Positions 1 through 7,816 of a stretch of 16,350 nucleotides of DNA are shown here, piece after piece (position 1 is the first letter of the stretch; the number at the start of each line of letters is the position of its first letter). Source of the DNA: Sediminibacterium sp. (lineage in GTDB: Bacteria; Bacteroidota; Bacteroidia; Chitinophagales; Chitinophagaceae); NCBI GenBank assembly GCA_030158535.1, contig JAOASV010000046.1, positions 1,897-18,246 on the forward strand, written 5' to 3'. The notes beneath the pieces are model-generated. The model was given only the letters and a program-made list of their open reading frames with translations. It had not been told where the DNA came from and did not search any database. The translations under genes were made by a program, and so were the position numbers.

Positions 1-469
1 CTACCACTACTTTTCCTTTTACATCTAGGTTTGCATAGTCGTTGATTCCTTTTTCTGTATCAACAATACCATATCCTGCAAATACAACGCTGCTGAAATT
101 AAAATTACCGCTAGCAATGGTTTGCATAGAAAAATTAAAATCTTTATCCCAGTCCATGTTCTTACCATTCACCACTAATTTCTTTTCAGTGAGTGCGTCT
201 TGGTATACTGGATATAGTTGTTGGTAGCTATCACCATTACCTGGCTGTAAGCCCATTCTTTTAAATTCACTTTCGATATAAGCAGCTGCACGCTTTTGTC
301 CAGGGGTAGCTGTTTCACGACCTTCCATTTCGGCGCTCGCTAAAATAGTAAGTTTGTCTTTTAGACCATTAACTGTAATTACTTTTCCAAATTTGGTGAG
401 GTCTTCCGCTTTTTGCGCAATCGCTAGCGTGCTCATCAAAGGAAAAAAGATCCAGATCAATTTTTTCAT
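1..469 (-). CDS. M28-family metallopeptidase, N-terminal part (runs off the left edge)
   Basis: The reading frame starts at an ATG (467-469) and stays open for 156 codons to the window edge, so the C-terminal part is missing. Residues 1-19 form a Sec signal peptide (MKKLIW start, hydrophobic stretch, ending LAIAQ). The segment LASAEMEGRETATPGQKRAA is typical of the start of secreted M28 zinc aminopeptidases of Bacteroidota. The segment around residues 130-156 (FAGYGI, then NDYANLDVKGKVVV) is the entry to the protease-associated domain inserted in such enzymes. The zinc-binding residues lie beyond the edge and cannot be checked. The expected role is an exported or periplasmic aminopeptidase. 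The gene follows rpiB with a gap of about 20 bp and is probably co-transcribed with it. Confidence 0.85.
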   Translation of the reverse strand, partial: MKKLIWIFFPLMSTLAIAQKAEDLTKFGKVITVNGLKDKLTILASAEMEGRETATPGQKRAAAYIESEFKRMGLQPGNGDSYQQLYPVYQDALTEKKLVVNGKNMDWDKDFNFSMQTIASGNFNFSSVVFAGYGIVDTEKGINDYANLDVKGKVVV

Positions 470-490
470 AAGAGGATTTTATTTATTGAA

Positions 491-946
491 TTAAGAACAT
501 GAAATTTTTCCAACACGACCCGCATGTCTACCGCCTTCAAAAGCAGTTTCCATAAACACTTCAATCATTTGTTCGGCAAGTGCTAATGCAACAAATCTTG
601 CAGGGATACAAATAACATTGGCGTCATTGTGTTGTCTTGTAAGTGCTGCTACATCTGTTTGCCAGCATAGTGCAGCTCTAATAGATTGGTGCTTATTGGC
701 AGTCATGGCAACACCATTAGCGCTACCACAAATTAAAATACCAAAAGTACTTTCACCGCTCGCTACGCTCGCTGCAGTTGGATGCGCATAGTCGGGATAG
801 TCTACAGAATCTAAAGATGGGGTACCAAAATCTTTAACTTTATAACCTTTGTGCACCAACCATTTTTTAATGGCTTCTTTGTATTCAAACCCAGCATGGT
901 CTGATCCAATGGCAATAGGTTTAGAGGCGTCAAAAACAAAACTCAT
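491..946 (-). CDS. rpiB: Ribose-5-phosphate isomerase B
   Basis: This 151-residue protein matches the RpiB/LacAB family over its whole length. The family interconverts ribose 5-phosphate and ribulose 5-phosphate in the cytoplasmic non-oxidative pentose phosphate pathway. Visible motifs are GSDHAGFEYK near residues 14-23, the segment around Cys73 (LICGSANGVAMTANKH, where Cys73 is the likely catalytic base position), and TRQHNDANV with His106. The Bacteroidota form usually reads CGSGNG; here it is CGSANG, a mild change. The C-terminus (EGGRHAGRVGKI) is the family's phosphate-binding tail. The gene lies 36 bp downstream of tatC and about 20 bp upstream of the M28 peptidase gene, all on one strand. 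Identification is firm; regulation is not visible. Confidence 0.95.
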   Translation of the reverse strand: MSFVFDASKPIAIGSDHAGFEYKEAIKKWLVHKGYKVKDFGTPSLDSVDYPDYAHPTAASVASGESTFGILICGSANGVAMTANKHQSIRAALCWQTDVAALTRQHNDANVICIPARFVALALAEQMIEVFMETAFEGGRHAGRVGKISCS

Positions 947-982
947 ATTTTAAAGTATTTTACTAATTTAAAAGACAGCCCC

Positions 983-1837
983 TTAGCTCCACTCTTCTTC
1001 GTCTTCCTTGATTCTTTGTTTGGTAACTCTCGCAGACACTAAAATACTTAATTCATAAAGAGTAAACAAGGGAATGAACACAATGAGCTGGCTCATCCAA
1101 TCGGGACTTGGGGTAATAATAGCAGCAGCTAGTAAAATAATTACTGCAGCATATTTACGTATACTACGTAGGTACGTAGGGGTTATTAGGCCAATTTTAG
1201 TGAGTATAAATGCCAGTACTGGAAGCTCAAATGCAATGCCGCAGCCAAGTATGAGATTGGTCAAATTGTCTAAATAATCGGTGAGCGTTGGTCTAGTTTC
1301 AAGTACGCCTTTGGTACCCAGTGTAAAACTTCCTAAAAAGTTAAACGTAAAAGGCCCGAGTAAAAAATAACCAAATGCAGCGCCGGTAAAAAAGAAAAAG
1401 GAAACCCAAAAAATTATAAAGCGGGTATTTTTTAATTCTTTGTCCTTTAAGGCAGGTTTAATAAAGCGCCAGAACTCCCAAAAAATATACGGGAAGGCAA
1501 TAAGTATACCACCAATAAGCGCTAGCGAAATACTGCTTAGAAACTGACCACCAAAAGTGGTTGTTTGCATGTTAATGGTAACAGGAGGCATGCATAGTGC
1601 GTCACCCATATGCGCCCAGTGGCTAAAATCACAGAGTAAACGGTAGCTAATAAAATCGGGGTTGATAGGGCCCGTAATCACATTGTCAAATACCCAGTCT
1701 CTGTATATGAATATAATGGCCGCCATCACCAAAATAGCAATCACAGACCTGATTATATGCTGACGCAGTTCTTCGAGGTGGTCTATAAAAGTCATTTCGG
1801 CCTTCTCTTCGCCTCTATTTCTGTTAAATAATGCCAT
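983..1837 (-). CDS. tatC: Sec-independent protein translocase subunit TatC
   Basis: TatC is the six-helix inner-membrane receptor for twin-arginine signal peptides. This 284-residue protein has the diagnostic N-terminal motif FIDHLEELRQHI (residues 17-28), hydrophobic helices near 30-46, 98-118, 140-165, 190-213, 227-242 and 249-268, the cytoplasmic loop FPYIFWEFWRFIKPAL-KDKE (115-134), the FELP motif in the fifth segment (203-206) and ITPSPDWMSQ before the last helix. The periplasmic loop at 55-95 is longer than in E. coli and contains Cys69 and Cys82, a feature I associate with Bacteroidota TatC (from memory). No tatA is adjacent. The gene sits 35 bp downstream of the CNNM gene and upstream of rpiB. 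A Tat-type substrate is encoded at 10889-12187 of this window. Confidence 0.96.
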   Translation of the reverse strand: MALFNRNRGEEKAEMTFIDHLEELRQHIIRSVIAILVMAAIIFIYRDWVFDNVITGPINPDFISYRLLCDFSHWAHMGDALCMPPVTINMQTTTFGGQFLSSISLALIGGILIAFPYIFWEFWRFIKPALKDKELKNTRFIIFWVSFFFFTGAAFGYFLLGPFTFNFLGSFTLGTKGVLETRPTLTDYLDNLTNLILGCGIAFELPVLAFILTKIGLITPTYLRSIRKYAAVIILLAAAIITPSPDWMSQLIVFIPLFTLYELSILVSARVTKQRIKEDEEEWS

Positions 1838-1872
1838 TTGTGGGACCTTTTGGGAGGCTAAAGTTAGGGTTT

Positions 1873-3135
1873 CTAACGCAAGATTTTAAGTTTTACCATC
1901 TCAATTCTTGTGTCGCTTACCGTTAAAACATCAATTTGGTAATGATCCACAATAATGGTTGCTTTTTGCTTTGGAATGGCTTCATGCTTGTTGATGATAT
2001 AACCACTGAGTGTTTCGGATTCGTTTTCAGGGAAATCCAATTCGTATTTTTCTTTGAGGTAGTCTAATTCTAATCGACCACTAAAAATAAATTCGTCTTC
2101 GGCAAGTTGCTTTTCTACAAATTCTTCTACGTCGTATTCGTCTCTAATTTCTCCAAAAATTTCTTCTAGTACATCTTCCATCGTAACAATACCAGCGGTA
2201 CCTCCAAACTCATCTACTACCCAAGCAATACTTTTGCGCTCTTTGGTAAATTTATTGATAAGGTCTGTAGCAGACATGCTTTCTGGTACTGCAATAATTG
2301 GATGTAAAATTTCTTGTACCGAACTTGGTCTTTTAAAAAGGTCAATTTGATGCACGTAACCTAAAATAGAATCTACGCTATCATCATATATTACCAGCTT
2401 ACTAAGCTGTGTTTTTATAAATTGCTTTTTTAAATCCTCGATTCTAGTATGAATGTATGCACCCTCTATCTCTGTCCTAGGAACCAAGCACTGCCTGATT
2501 TTCACGAGTGGAAGGCTTAATGCATTTTCAAAAAGTTCAGTATTTAATTCTTGGTTTTCTTCGTCCTGATCTTTTGTTTGTTGGAAAAAATGTTCAAGAT
2601 CTACTTTGCTAAAAGCTTCGTTTTTATTGTTTACGCGTACATTAAATATGTAGGTTAATATCCACTGCGCAATAGAAACAAAAACACTTGCAAGGGGTTG
2701 TAACAACGAATGAAAAAACTGAGCAACGGGTGCAAAAAATGCAATTAATTTATCGTTGCGTGCTTTAAAAATAGCCTTCGGAATAAATTCGCCAAACACG
2801 AGTACAACAAAAGTAGAGATGATGGTATCAATAATAAGTTTGAGGTATTCGTTTTCTACTTCGAGTGGATTCCATGCAATGCTTTTTAAAAATGCAGTGA
2901 ATAGTAATCCGTAAATAACAAGTACAATGTTAAGTCCAATCAAACAAGTGCCTATAAATTTTGCGGGACTCTCCATAAAATTAGAGAGGATGATTCCACG
3001 TCTTAAGCCTCGCTTTTTTTTGAGCTCTATACTAAGCCTGTTAGCGCTAATAAAAGCGATTTCGTAACCGGCAAAAAAGCCAATTAAAATAAGGGATACT
3101 GCAATCCAAATAATCGTATAAAGTTGCTCTGCCAT
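1873..3135 (-). CDS. CNNM/CorC-type (hemolysin family) membrane protein with CBS pair
   Basis: This 420-residue protein has the full domain order of the CNNM/CorC family. A DUF21 transmembrane domain covers about residues 1-185 with several hydrophobic helices and the motifs GFFAGYEIAFISANR (about 19-33) and FGEFIPKAIFKAR (about 114-126). A CBS pair follows at about 205-335, entered by LVPRTEIEGA and ending VVDEFGGTAGIVTMEDVLEEI. The C-terminal transporter-associated (CorC_HlyC) domain occupies about 345-420. Family members act in magnesium/cation efflux or homeostasis; the older name 'hemolysin' is misleading. A paralogue, GldE, serves gliding motility in Bacteroidota, but the position next to lptC rather than gldD argues against that identity. 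The gene is 34 bp downstream of the aldo/keto reductase and 35 bp upstream of tatC. Confidence 0.9.
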   Translation of the reverse strand: MAEQLYTIIWIAVSLILIGFFAGYEIAFISANRLSIELKKKRGLRRGIILSNFMESPAKFIGTCLIGLNIVLVIYGLLFTAFLKSIAWNPLEVENEYLKLIIDTIISTFVVLVFGEFIPKAIFKARNDKLIAFFAPVAQFFHSLLQPLASVFVSIAQWILTYIFNVRVNNKNEAFSKVDLEHFFQQTKDQDEENQELNTELFENALSLPLVKIRQCLVPRTEIEGAYIHTRIEDLKKQFIKTQLSKLVIYDDSVDSILGYVHQIDLFKRPSSVQEILHPIIAVPESMSATDLINKFTKERKSIAWVVDEFGGTAGIVTMEDVLEEIFGEIRDEYDVEEFVEKQLAEDEFIFSGRLELDYLKEKYELDFPENESETLSGYIINKHEAIPKQKATIIVDHYQIDVLTVSDTRIEMVKLKILR

Positions 3136-3169
3136 AGTCTTATAGACAAACGTAAAGATACACAGATTA

Positions 3170-4156
3170 TTATGCTAAATCCATAAAAGGCTTATTGCCT
3201 AAAATAGCGTCAATACGGGCCATTACCTCCGTTGTGAGTAGCTTTTGGGCATCCAGTGCTTTTAGGTTTTCGGTTAATTGACTGGCTTTAGTAGCCCCTA
3301 AAATAGTGGTGGTTACATTTGGATTGGCAAGGGTCCATGCAATGGCAAGTGCTGCCATGCTAATGCCCAGTTCTGCGGCAAGTGCCGTCAAACTTTTTAC
3401 CTTTTCAATTTTATTTTCTTGTACCCAGCGTTCTTTAAGCCAGTCAAAACCTTCTAGTGATAATCTACTATCTGCGGGTATACCGTCATTGTATTTGCCT
3501 GTTAAAAAACCAGCACCCAGTGGACTCCAAATAGTGGTACCTAAACCTTTGTTTTTAAACACGGGTAAATAATCTTGTTCCATTTTAAAACGCTCAAACA
3601 TATTGTATTGAGGTTGTTCTACCGTTGGTCCAATTAAATGATGCTGATCTGCAACACGGTGTGCTTCCATAATTTCTGCAGCACTCCACTGAGAAGTTCC
3701 CCAATATAAAATTTTACCCTGCGTCATTAAATTGTGCATGGTCCAAACTACTTCTTCGATAGGTACATTTTGATCAGGTCTATGACAAAAATAAAGGTCT
3801 AAATAATCTGTTTGTAAACGCCCCAAAGCCTCGTGGCAGGCTTCTACAATGTGTTTGCGACTAAGTCCAGTTTGATTGGGTTTGTTGTTTGTTCTCCATC
3901 CAAAAAATACTTTAGAAGAAAGGGTATAAGATGTACGGTCCCATTTTTTTTGTTGTAACACACGGCCCATCATTTTTTCACTTTCACCAAAAGCATACCC
4001 TTCTGCGTTATCAAAAAAATTGATACCCGCATCATATGCCATACCCATTAATGTATCTGCGGTGTTATCTTCAATTTGTTTGTGAAAAGTAACCCAGCTA
4101 CCTAAACTTAAAGCACTTAGTTGTAGGCCCGTGCGGCCCATTCTTCTATATTCCAT
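3170..4156 (-). CDS. Aldo/keto reductase, Kv-beta-like (AKR6/AKR14 type)
   Basis: This 328-residue NADPH-dependent TIM-barrel oxidoreductase resembles animal potassium-channel beta subunits and bacterial YghZ. The catalytic tetrad is complete: Asp49 and Tyr54 in FFDNAEGY, Lys82 in LSSKVFFG, and His125 in YFCHRPD. Other landmarks are GLSRKHIVEACHEALGRLQ (97-115), YWGTSQWS, EQPQYNMFER, WSPLGAGFLTGKY and the cofactor-end motif TTILGATKASQLTEN, followed by the tail DAILGNKP that is shared with Kv-beta. Its natural substrate, presumably an aldehyde or ketone, cannot be read from sequence. It lies 23 bp after lptC and 34 bp before the CNNM gene, in the middle of an envelope gene run, and may therefore have joined that run secondarily (inference). 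Confidence 0.93.
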   Translation of the reverse strand: MEYRRMGRTGLQLSALSLGSWVTFHKQIEDNTADTLMGMAYDAGINFFDNAEGYAFGESEKMMGRVLQQKKWDRTSYTLSSKVFFGWRTNNKPNQTGLSRKHIVEACHEALGRLQTDYLDLYFCHRPDQNVPIEEVVWTMHNLMTQGKILYWGTSQWSAAEIMEAHRVADQHHLIGPTVEQPQYNMFERFKMEQDYLPVFKNKGLGTTIWSPLGAGFLTGKYNDGIPADSRLSLEGFDWLKERWVQENKIEKVKSLTALAAELGISMAALAIAWTLANPNVTTTILGATKASQLTENLKALDAQKLLTTEVMARIDAILGNKPFMDLA

Positions 4157-4179
4157 AACCTTATTTTTTAATCAGTTAA

Positions 4180-4770
4180 TTATTTTGACAAAACGCTATC
4201 TGGTAATACAGCATAGCTACCAGGAAGCACCGTAAAGAAAACAATATTTGTAAGATTTTGGTTGGAAGTAAATCCATTGGCATACTTGCCCTTTTGTTTA
4301 TAAGGGTAGGTTTGCACTAGGGTCACTTCTTTGTCGGTAAAAAACTGCTCAGTACCCTGATCCCAATAGAGTTCTTTGCAAAAAAGGGTGTCTCCCTTTA
4401 AATTAAACACCACAACGCTGTCTCTCAGGTACACTTTTCGGTCATTTTCGAGGTACCTGCCGTATTTGGCGTCTAGTTTACTCTCTAATTTGAGGCTGTC
4501 ATCAAAAAAATCTACGTGTAGTGATTTTGGGAATTCGGCTTTTCTGGCGCTGTCACCCCCGTAACGCAGTAGTAGTGGCGCCGTTAGTTTGGCACTTATT
4601 TTTCCTTCGTTGCTTAAATAACTTTCTATTTGAATACCTTCTTCGATGCTGGTTGTTTTAGCACCCAATTCTTTTACCGCATTCACATCATTTTCGCATG
4701 CAACCATAAAAAAGCAGCCAATACATATGGCTGCTAGATGAATAATTTTATGTGCGTTACGATTAATCAT
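4180..4770 (-). CDS. lptC: LPS export protein LptC, lipoprotein form
   Basis: LptC links the inner-membrane LptBFG ATPase to LptA and passes LPS across the periplasm. This 196-residue protein starts with a signal sequence ending in a lipobox (FMVAC, Cys25), so it should be lipid-anchored, unlike E. coli LptC, which keeps a transmembrane helix. The body shows the beta-jellyroll repeat pattern of the family: LSNEGKISAKLTAPLLLRY, FPKSLHVDFFDDS, LESKLDAKYGRYLENDRKVYL, DSVVVFNLKGDTLFCKELYWD, and the terminal FYS-like segment FFTDKEVTLVQ. The start codon overlaps the end of the upstream barrel gene by 8 bp (4763-4770), suggesting translational coupling. That overlap, and the coaX-barrel-lptC-CNNM order, support the call. 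Confidence 0.88.
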   Translation of the reverse strand: MINRNAHKIIHLAAICIGCFFMVACENDVNAVKELGAKTTSIEEGIQIESYLSNEGKISAKLTAPLLLRYGGDSARKAEFPKSLHVDFFDDSLKLESKLDAKYGRYLENDRKVYLRDSVVVFNLKGDTLFCKELYWDQGTEQFFTDKEVTLVQTYPYKQKGKYANGFTSNQNLTNIVFFTVLPGSYAVLPDSVLSK

Positions 4771-5983
4771 ATTTGCGTTTCTGGAACCAAAGATCGCTTA
4801 AACTAAATCCAATTGTAAATTGAGCATAGTTCTCTGTAAAATTATTTACGTTAGATCCTCTTTTGCCAAATTGCACGGTTGTATTAAGTACCGTAAATTG
4901 TCTGTCGTATGCGTTCCATTTTTTAATAGGAAGTCCCATCCCCATCGAAAATCCAAATTGTTTTAAACCATTACCATCCGGATTTACATAATCTTCACCT
5001 ACAAAAAATCCAGCTCGGTAATTTACATTGCTCCAATAGCTTCTACCAGCAACAGGGTCTGGACAAATTTGCGCACCCACTCTAAACTGCCAACTGTCTG
5101 AAAGTCTATCTGGTTGATTGTAGTATCTATACTTGGTCCACTGTGTGCTTGTGTATTCTGCACCAATTGACCAAAGTTCAAATAAACCTCTATTGTTGCT
5201 AGCCGTTTTGTGTAATGTAATACCCGCTGTGTAAGTAGCTGGAATTTCTATAGTGCCAGGCAAATCAACAACTTTATAAATACTATCAATGGTTATGTCA
5301 CCGGTTTGTGATTGTGTAAAAGTCTCTCTGGTAGTGGTTTGTGTAGCATTTAATTGCTGACTAAGTGTAGCCGTAGCGCCTAATCGAATCCAATATTTGT
5401 TGGTTGCTTTAGTTACGCTGTTTACAGACTGCGCAATAGAAAAATCATATTGAAAACCCGTGTGTAAAAAAGCGCCGCCAAAATTACTAATGCTAGCAGA
5501 GTTAGATTGGTAATAAAAAACGGTGTCGTTTAAAAATGTTTTTTTCGTTGAAATTTCTCTTCTACCAAAATTGTAGCCAGTATTAAATCCAATGCTAAAA
5601 CCTTTCCATCTTTTTCCGAGTCCAACAAAAAGTTGATTGAGTCCGCCGCTTCCTTCATACACAGTACCTAAACTATCGTTGGCAATTCTGGTACGTTCTA
5701 CTACCGAATAATTAATTTTACTAGCAGGTCTTAAACCAAATGCAAAACCCAAATTCTTTTTGCTTTTGATCGGTGCACCAAAGGCAACATAGGTTGGATA
5801 AAAATTATTCGAAGTAAATTTATCAGAAGGATTGGCGCTTCTTAAAGTTCTAGAATCAATGGTTAAACCCAGGTCATAAGACACCATAAAAAAGTTTCCG
5901 TAAGTAGCAGGGTTACCAAAATTAATGGCCTGTCCAACATTATTTACTTGACCATCTGCATAAGCAGCAGTAAAGCCTCCCAT
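4763..5983 (-). CDS. Outer-membrane beta-barrel protein, body of an interrupted gene
   Basis: This 406-codon frame carries nearly all of a putative outer-membrane barrel, but it lacks a signal peptide because an in-frame TAG (5984-5986) directly precedes its first ATG. The same frame continues upstream for 43 codons with a signal peptide, so the intact gene would span 4763-6115 (449 sense codons plus the interrupted one). The N-terminal segment MGGFTAAYADGQVNNVGQAI followed by NFGNPATYGNF resembles the 'MGG...NPASY' start of a Bacteroidota outer-membrane family found beside coaX and lptC. The rest alternates polar and aromatic residues in strand-like blocks and ends in a strand (FTIGFSLSDLWFQ). 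The precise transport or structural role is unknown. Either it is a recent pseudogene, or the TAG is a sequencing error, or translation restarts at the TAG-ATG junction, which would yield an unexported product. Confidence 0.72.
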   Translation of the reverse strand: MGGFTAAYADGQVNNVGQAINFGNPATYGNFFMVSYDLGLTIDSRTLRSANPSDKFTSNNFYPTYVAFGAPIKSKKNLGFAFGLRPASKINYSVVERTRIANDSLGTVYEGSGGLNQLFVGLGKRWKGFSIGFNTGYNFGRREISTKKTFLNDTVFYYQSNSASISNFGGAFLHTGFQYDFSIAQSVNSVTKATNKYWIRLGATATLSQQLNATQTTTRETFTQSQTGDITIDSIYKVVDLPGTIEIPATYTAGITLHKTASNNRGLFELWSIGAEYTSTQWTKYRYYNQPDRLSDSWQFRVGAQICPDPVAGRSYWSNVNYRAGFFVGEDYVNPDGNGLKQFGFSMGMGLPIKKWNAYDRQFTVLNTTVQFGKRGSNVNNFTENYAQFTIGFSLSDLWFQKRKYD

Positions 5984-6115
5984 CTATATACTAATAGAAT
6001 GGCTACCTGGTGAAACATCACCAAGAGCAGATGTTGTAAATGGAGAATTTTCTTGTGCCTTCGCATTCAAAAAGAAACATCCGGTAACTAGAACTGGCAG
6101 GAAAAACCTACCCAT
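5984..6115 (-). pseudogene. N-terminal signal-peptide fragment of the interrupted barrel gene
   Basis: Reading from the ATG at 6113-6115 gives 43 residues and then TAG. Residues 1-20 are a signal peptide (MGRFFLPVLV start, ending NAKA before QENSP). Residues 22-43 (ENSPFTTSALGDVSPGSHSI, then SI) match the mature N-terminus 'NSPYSRYGLGD...' common to this Bacteroidota barrel family. The next codon after the TAG is ATG-GGA-GGC in the same frame, so no frameshift is involved. The ATG overlaps the coaX stop by 8 bp (6108-6115), the same overlap length as at the barrel/lptC junction. On its own the fragment would be a non-functional secreted peptide. Confidence 0.75.
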
Positions 6116-6836
6116 TATTAAACTCACTGATCGCATAAAGGCCTTTAAATATTAAGTTAGGGTCGGCAAATATCCTGTTTTTTAAGTGTGGTACAAAAAA
6201 AGGCATATCACCCCCGGTTAAGAGCACGTTAAAGTTGCTGTATTTTTCGGCATAAGCCTCAATGATTCCATCAATTTCCTTGGCCATTCCTAGAATTACC
6301 CCTGAAAGTAGGTTGGTTTTGGTGTCGTAGCCTACTAATGGGAACTGGTTTTGGGCCTCAATAAGGGGTAAAAGCGCCGTTTGCTCGTGCATGGCCCTAA
6401 AGCGCATGTTCATGCCTGGCGAAATGCTTCCCCCTAAAAATTCGTGGTATTTATTGATGAAATTGTATGTAATGCAGGTTCCTAGGCCTATAGCTAGGTT
6501 ATGTTGGCCTCCAAATAGGTCTACAGCCGCCGAACAAATGGCTAGGCGGTCCGCGCCAATGGTTTCTGGCTTCCCAACCGGTGTGGTAATGGGCAGCTTG
6601 CTAGCGTGGCCCAACATATGAAATTTGGCCGCTGCCGCGAGTTGTGCCTCCAGACCTTCGCGGTGCTTGATCACAGAGGATAATATAATTTTTGTTGGGT
6701 GATGGTTTTGGAGAAGTTCGGCAATATGCGCTTCCGAGTCGTTTTCCAAATGAATGATTTGTTGCAGGTCTCGACCTTCAAATACAGCACATTTAAGCCG
6801 GCTGTTTCCAAAATCAAAGCAGAGGGTTCTTTCCAT
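6108..6836 (-). CDS. coaX: Type III pantothenate kinase
   Basis: CoaX phosphorylates pantothenate with ATP, the first step of coenzyme A synthesis, and belongs to the ASKHA fold. Counting from the ATG at 6834-6836 (242 residues), the motifs are FDFGNSRLK (7-15), PVGKPETIGADRLA with Asp96 as probable catalytic Asp, GLGTCITYNF (117-126), LGGSISPGMNMRFRAMHEQT (134-153) and LLTGGDMPFF. A longer frame begins at 6890, but its extra 18 residues are not family-like and its ATG lies upstream of a candidate -7 element at 6863-6870, so the shorter start is preferred. Part of the gene is GC-rich (about 60% over 6541-6660 by hand count) compared with about 35% in a sampled stretch of the downstream barrel gene (5461-5520). 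It heads the coaX-barrel-lptC overlap chain. Confidence 0.93.
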   Translation of the reverse strand: MERTLCFDFGNSRLKCAVFEGRDLQQIIHLENDSEAHIAELLQNHHPTKIILSSVIKHREGLEAQLAAAAKFHMLGHASKLPITTPVGKPETIGADRLAICSAAVDLFGGQHNLAIGLGTCITYNFINKYHEFLGGSISPGMNMRFRAMHEQTALLPLIEAQNQFPLVGYDTKTNLLSGVILGMAKEIDGIIEAYAEKYSNFNVLLTGGDMPFFVPHLKNRIFADPNLIFKGLYAISEFNNG

Positions 6837-6862
6837 AATTGAAGTATCGGTGGATACTGGCC

Positions 6863-6870
6863 CAAAAATA
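6863..6870 (-). promoter_or_regulatory. Candidate -7 element for coaX
   Basis: On the minus strand this reads TATTTTTG, an exact fit to the Bacteroidota -7 consensus TAnnTTTG. A start point a few bases downstream would give a leader of about 20 nt to the coaX ATG at 6836. No clear -33 TTTG is visible at the expected distance, so this is tentative. Confidence 0.4.
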
Positions 6871-6937
6871 ACGCTTTTGTGCAGCTTCACCCACTAATTA
6901 CTTGGATAGCCTGCATTTTCACGGTTACTTTGTAGTC

Positions 6938-7810
6938 ATGAAAATAAGTGGCTTTACCATTATTAAAAATGCAGTGATGAATGACTATCCCATTGTGGAA
7001 GCCATTACCTCCATTTTACCCGTGGTAGACGAGATGATTGTGCTGGTTGGGAAATCTGATGACGATACCCTGGGTTTAATCCGCTCGATTGGTGACCCTA
7101 AAATAAAAATTCATGAATCGGTATGGGATCCAAATTTGAGAAAAGGCGGTGCGGTTCTTGCTGTAGAAACCAATAAAGCTTTTGCACTGATTGATCCAAA
7201 TAGTACCTGGGCTTTTTATATTCAGGGTGATGAAGTGGTACATGAAAAATACCACGCAGCCATTAAAGAAGCTTGTGTTCAATATCAAAATGATTCGCGC
7301 GTTGAAGGACTTCTTTTTGATTATGTACATTTTTATGGCACATACGATTATGTAGGTGACAGTAGAAAATGGTACAATAAAGAAGTGCGCATTATTAGAA
7401 ATAAAAAAGAAATTACGGCATACAAAGATGCGCAAGGTTTTAGAAAAGGCACTACTAAGATTGATGTAAAACCAATTGCAGCAAGCGTTTACCATTATGG
7501 TTGGGTAAAAAGCCCTGCGCAAATGGCTAAAAAAATAAAAAACTTTAGTGCGCTTTGGCATTCAGATGAAGAGCTCAATGAAATTTTAAAAGACAATCAG
7601 CACTGGGATTTTACAGCGTACGATTCGCTCGAAAAATTTTCAGGTACGCATCCAGCGGTGATGCATCCCCGCATCTCAAAACAAAACTGGAAAATTGATA
7701 TTGATACGACGCGCAAAAATTTTTCTTTCAAAGACCGTATCCTTTATAATATTGAAAAATTAACGGGCATAAGACTGTTTGATTTTAGTAATTTTAAAAT
7801 CATTCAATAG
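6938..7810 (+). CDS. Glycosyltransferase family 2-like protein
   Basis: This is a GT-A fold sugar transferase of 290 residues if started at the ATG at 6938. An upstream ATG at 6902 would add 12 residues that do not look family-like, and MKISGFTIIKNA is the natural first beta strand. Visible landmarks are VVDEMIVLVGKSDDDTLGLI (29-48), a nucleotide-sugar pocket segment, and WAFYIQGDEVVHE (91-103), where GDE stands in for the DxD metal-binding motif. The C-terminal third (VYHYGWVKSPAQMAKK and after) is the acceptor half and has no membrane helix. The protein is probably cytoplasmic or membrane-peripheral and acts in surface glycan assembly; donor and acceptor are unknown. It lies 6 bp upstream of the MeaB gene and is divergent from coaX. 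Confidence 0.85.
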   Translation: MKISGFTIIKNAVMNDYPIVEAITSILPVVDEMIVLVGKSDDDTLGLIRSIGDPKIKIHESVWDPNLRKGGAVLAVETNKAFALIDPNSTWAFYIQGDEVVHEKYHAAIKEACVQYQNDSRVEGLLFDYVHFYGTYDYVGDSRKWYNKEVRIIRNKKEITAYKDAQGFRKGTTKIDVKPIAASVYHYGWVKSPAQMAKKIKNFSALWHSDEELNEILKDNQHWDFTAYDSLEKFSGTHPAVMHPRISKQNWKIDIDTTRKNFSFKDRILYNIEKLTGIRLFDFSNFKIIQ

Positions 7811-7816
7811 TAGAAA

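Noticed and set aside
6925..6932. TTACTTTG just before the glycosyltransferase ATG as a promoter
   Set aside because: It deviates from TAnnTTTG and would leave almost no leader; there is no matching -33 element.
7076..7561. A 161-codon open frame antisense to the first glycosyltransferase
   Set aside because: It lies wholly inside a well-supported gene, and its composition is what an AT-rich antisense frame would give.
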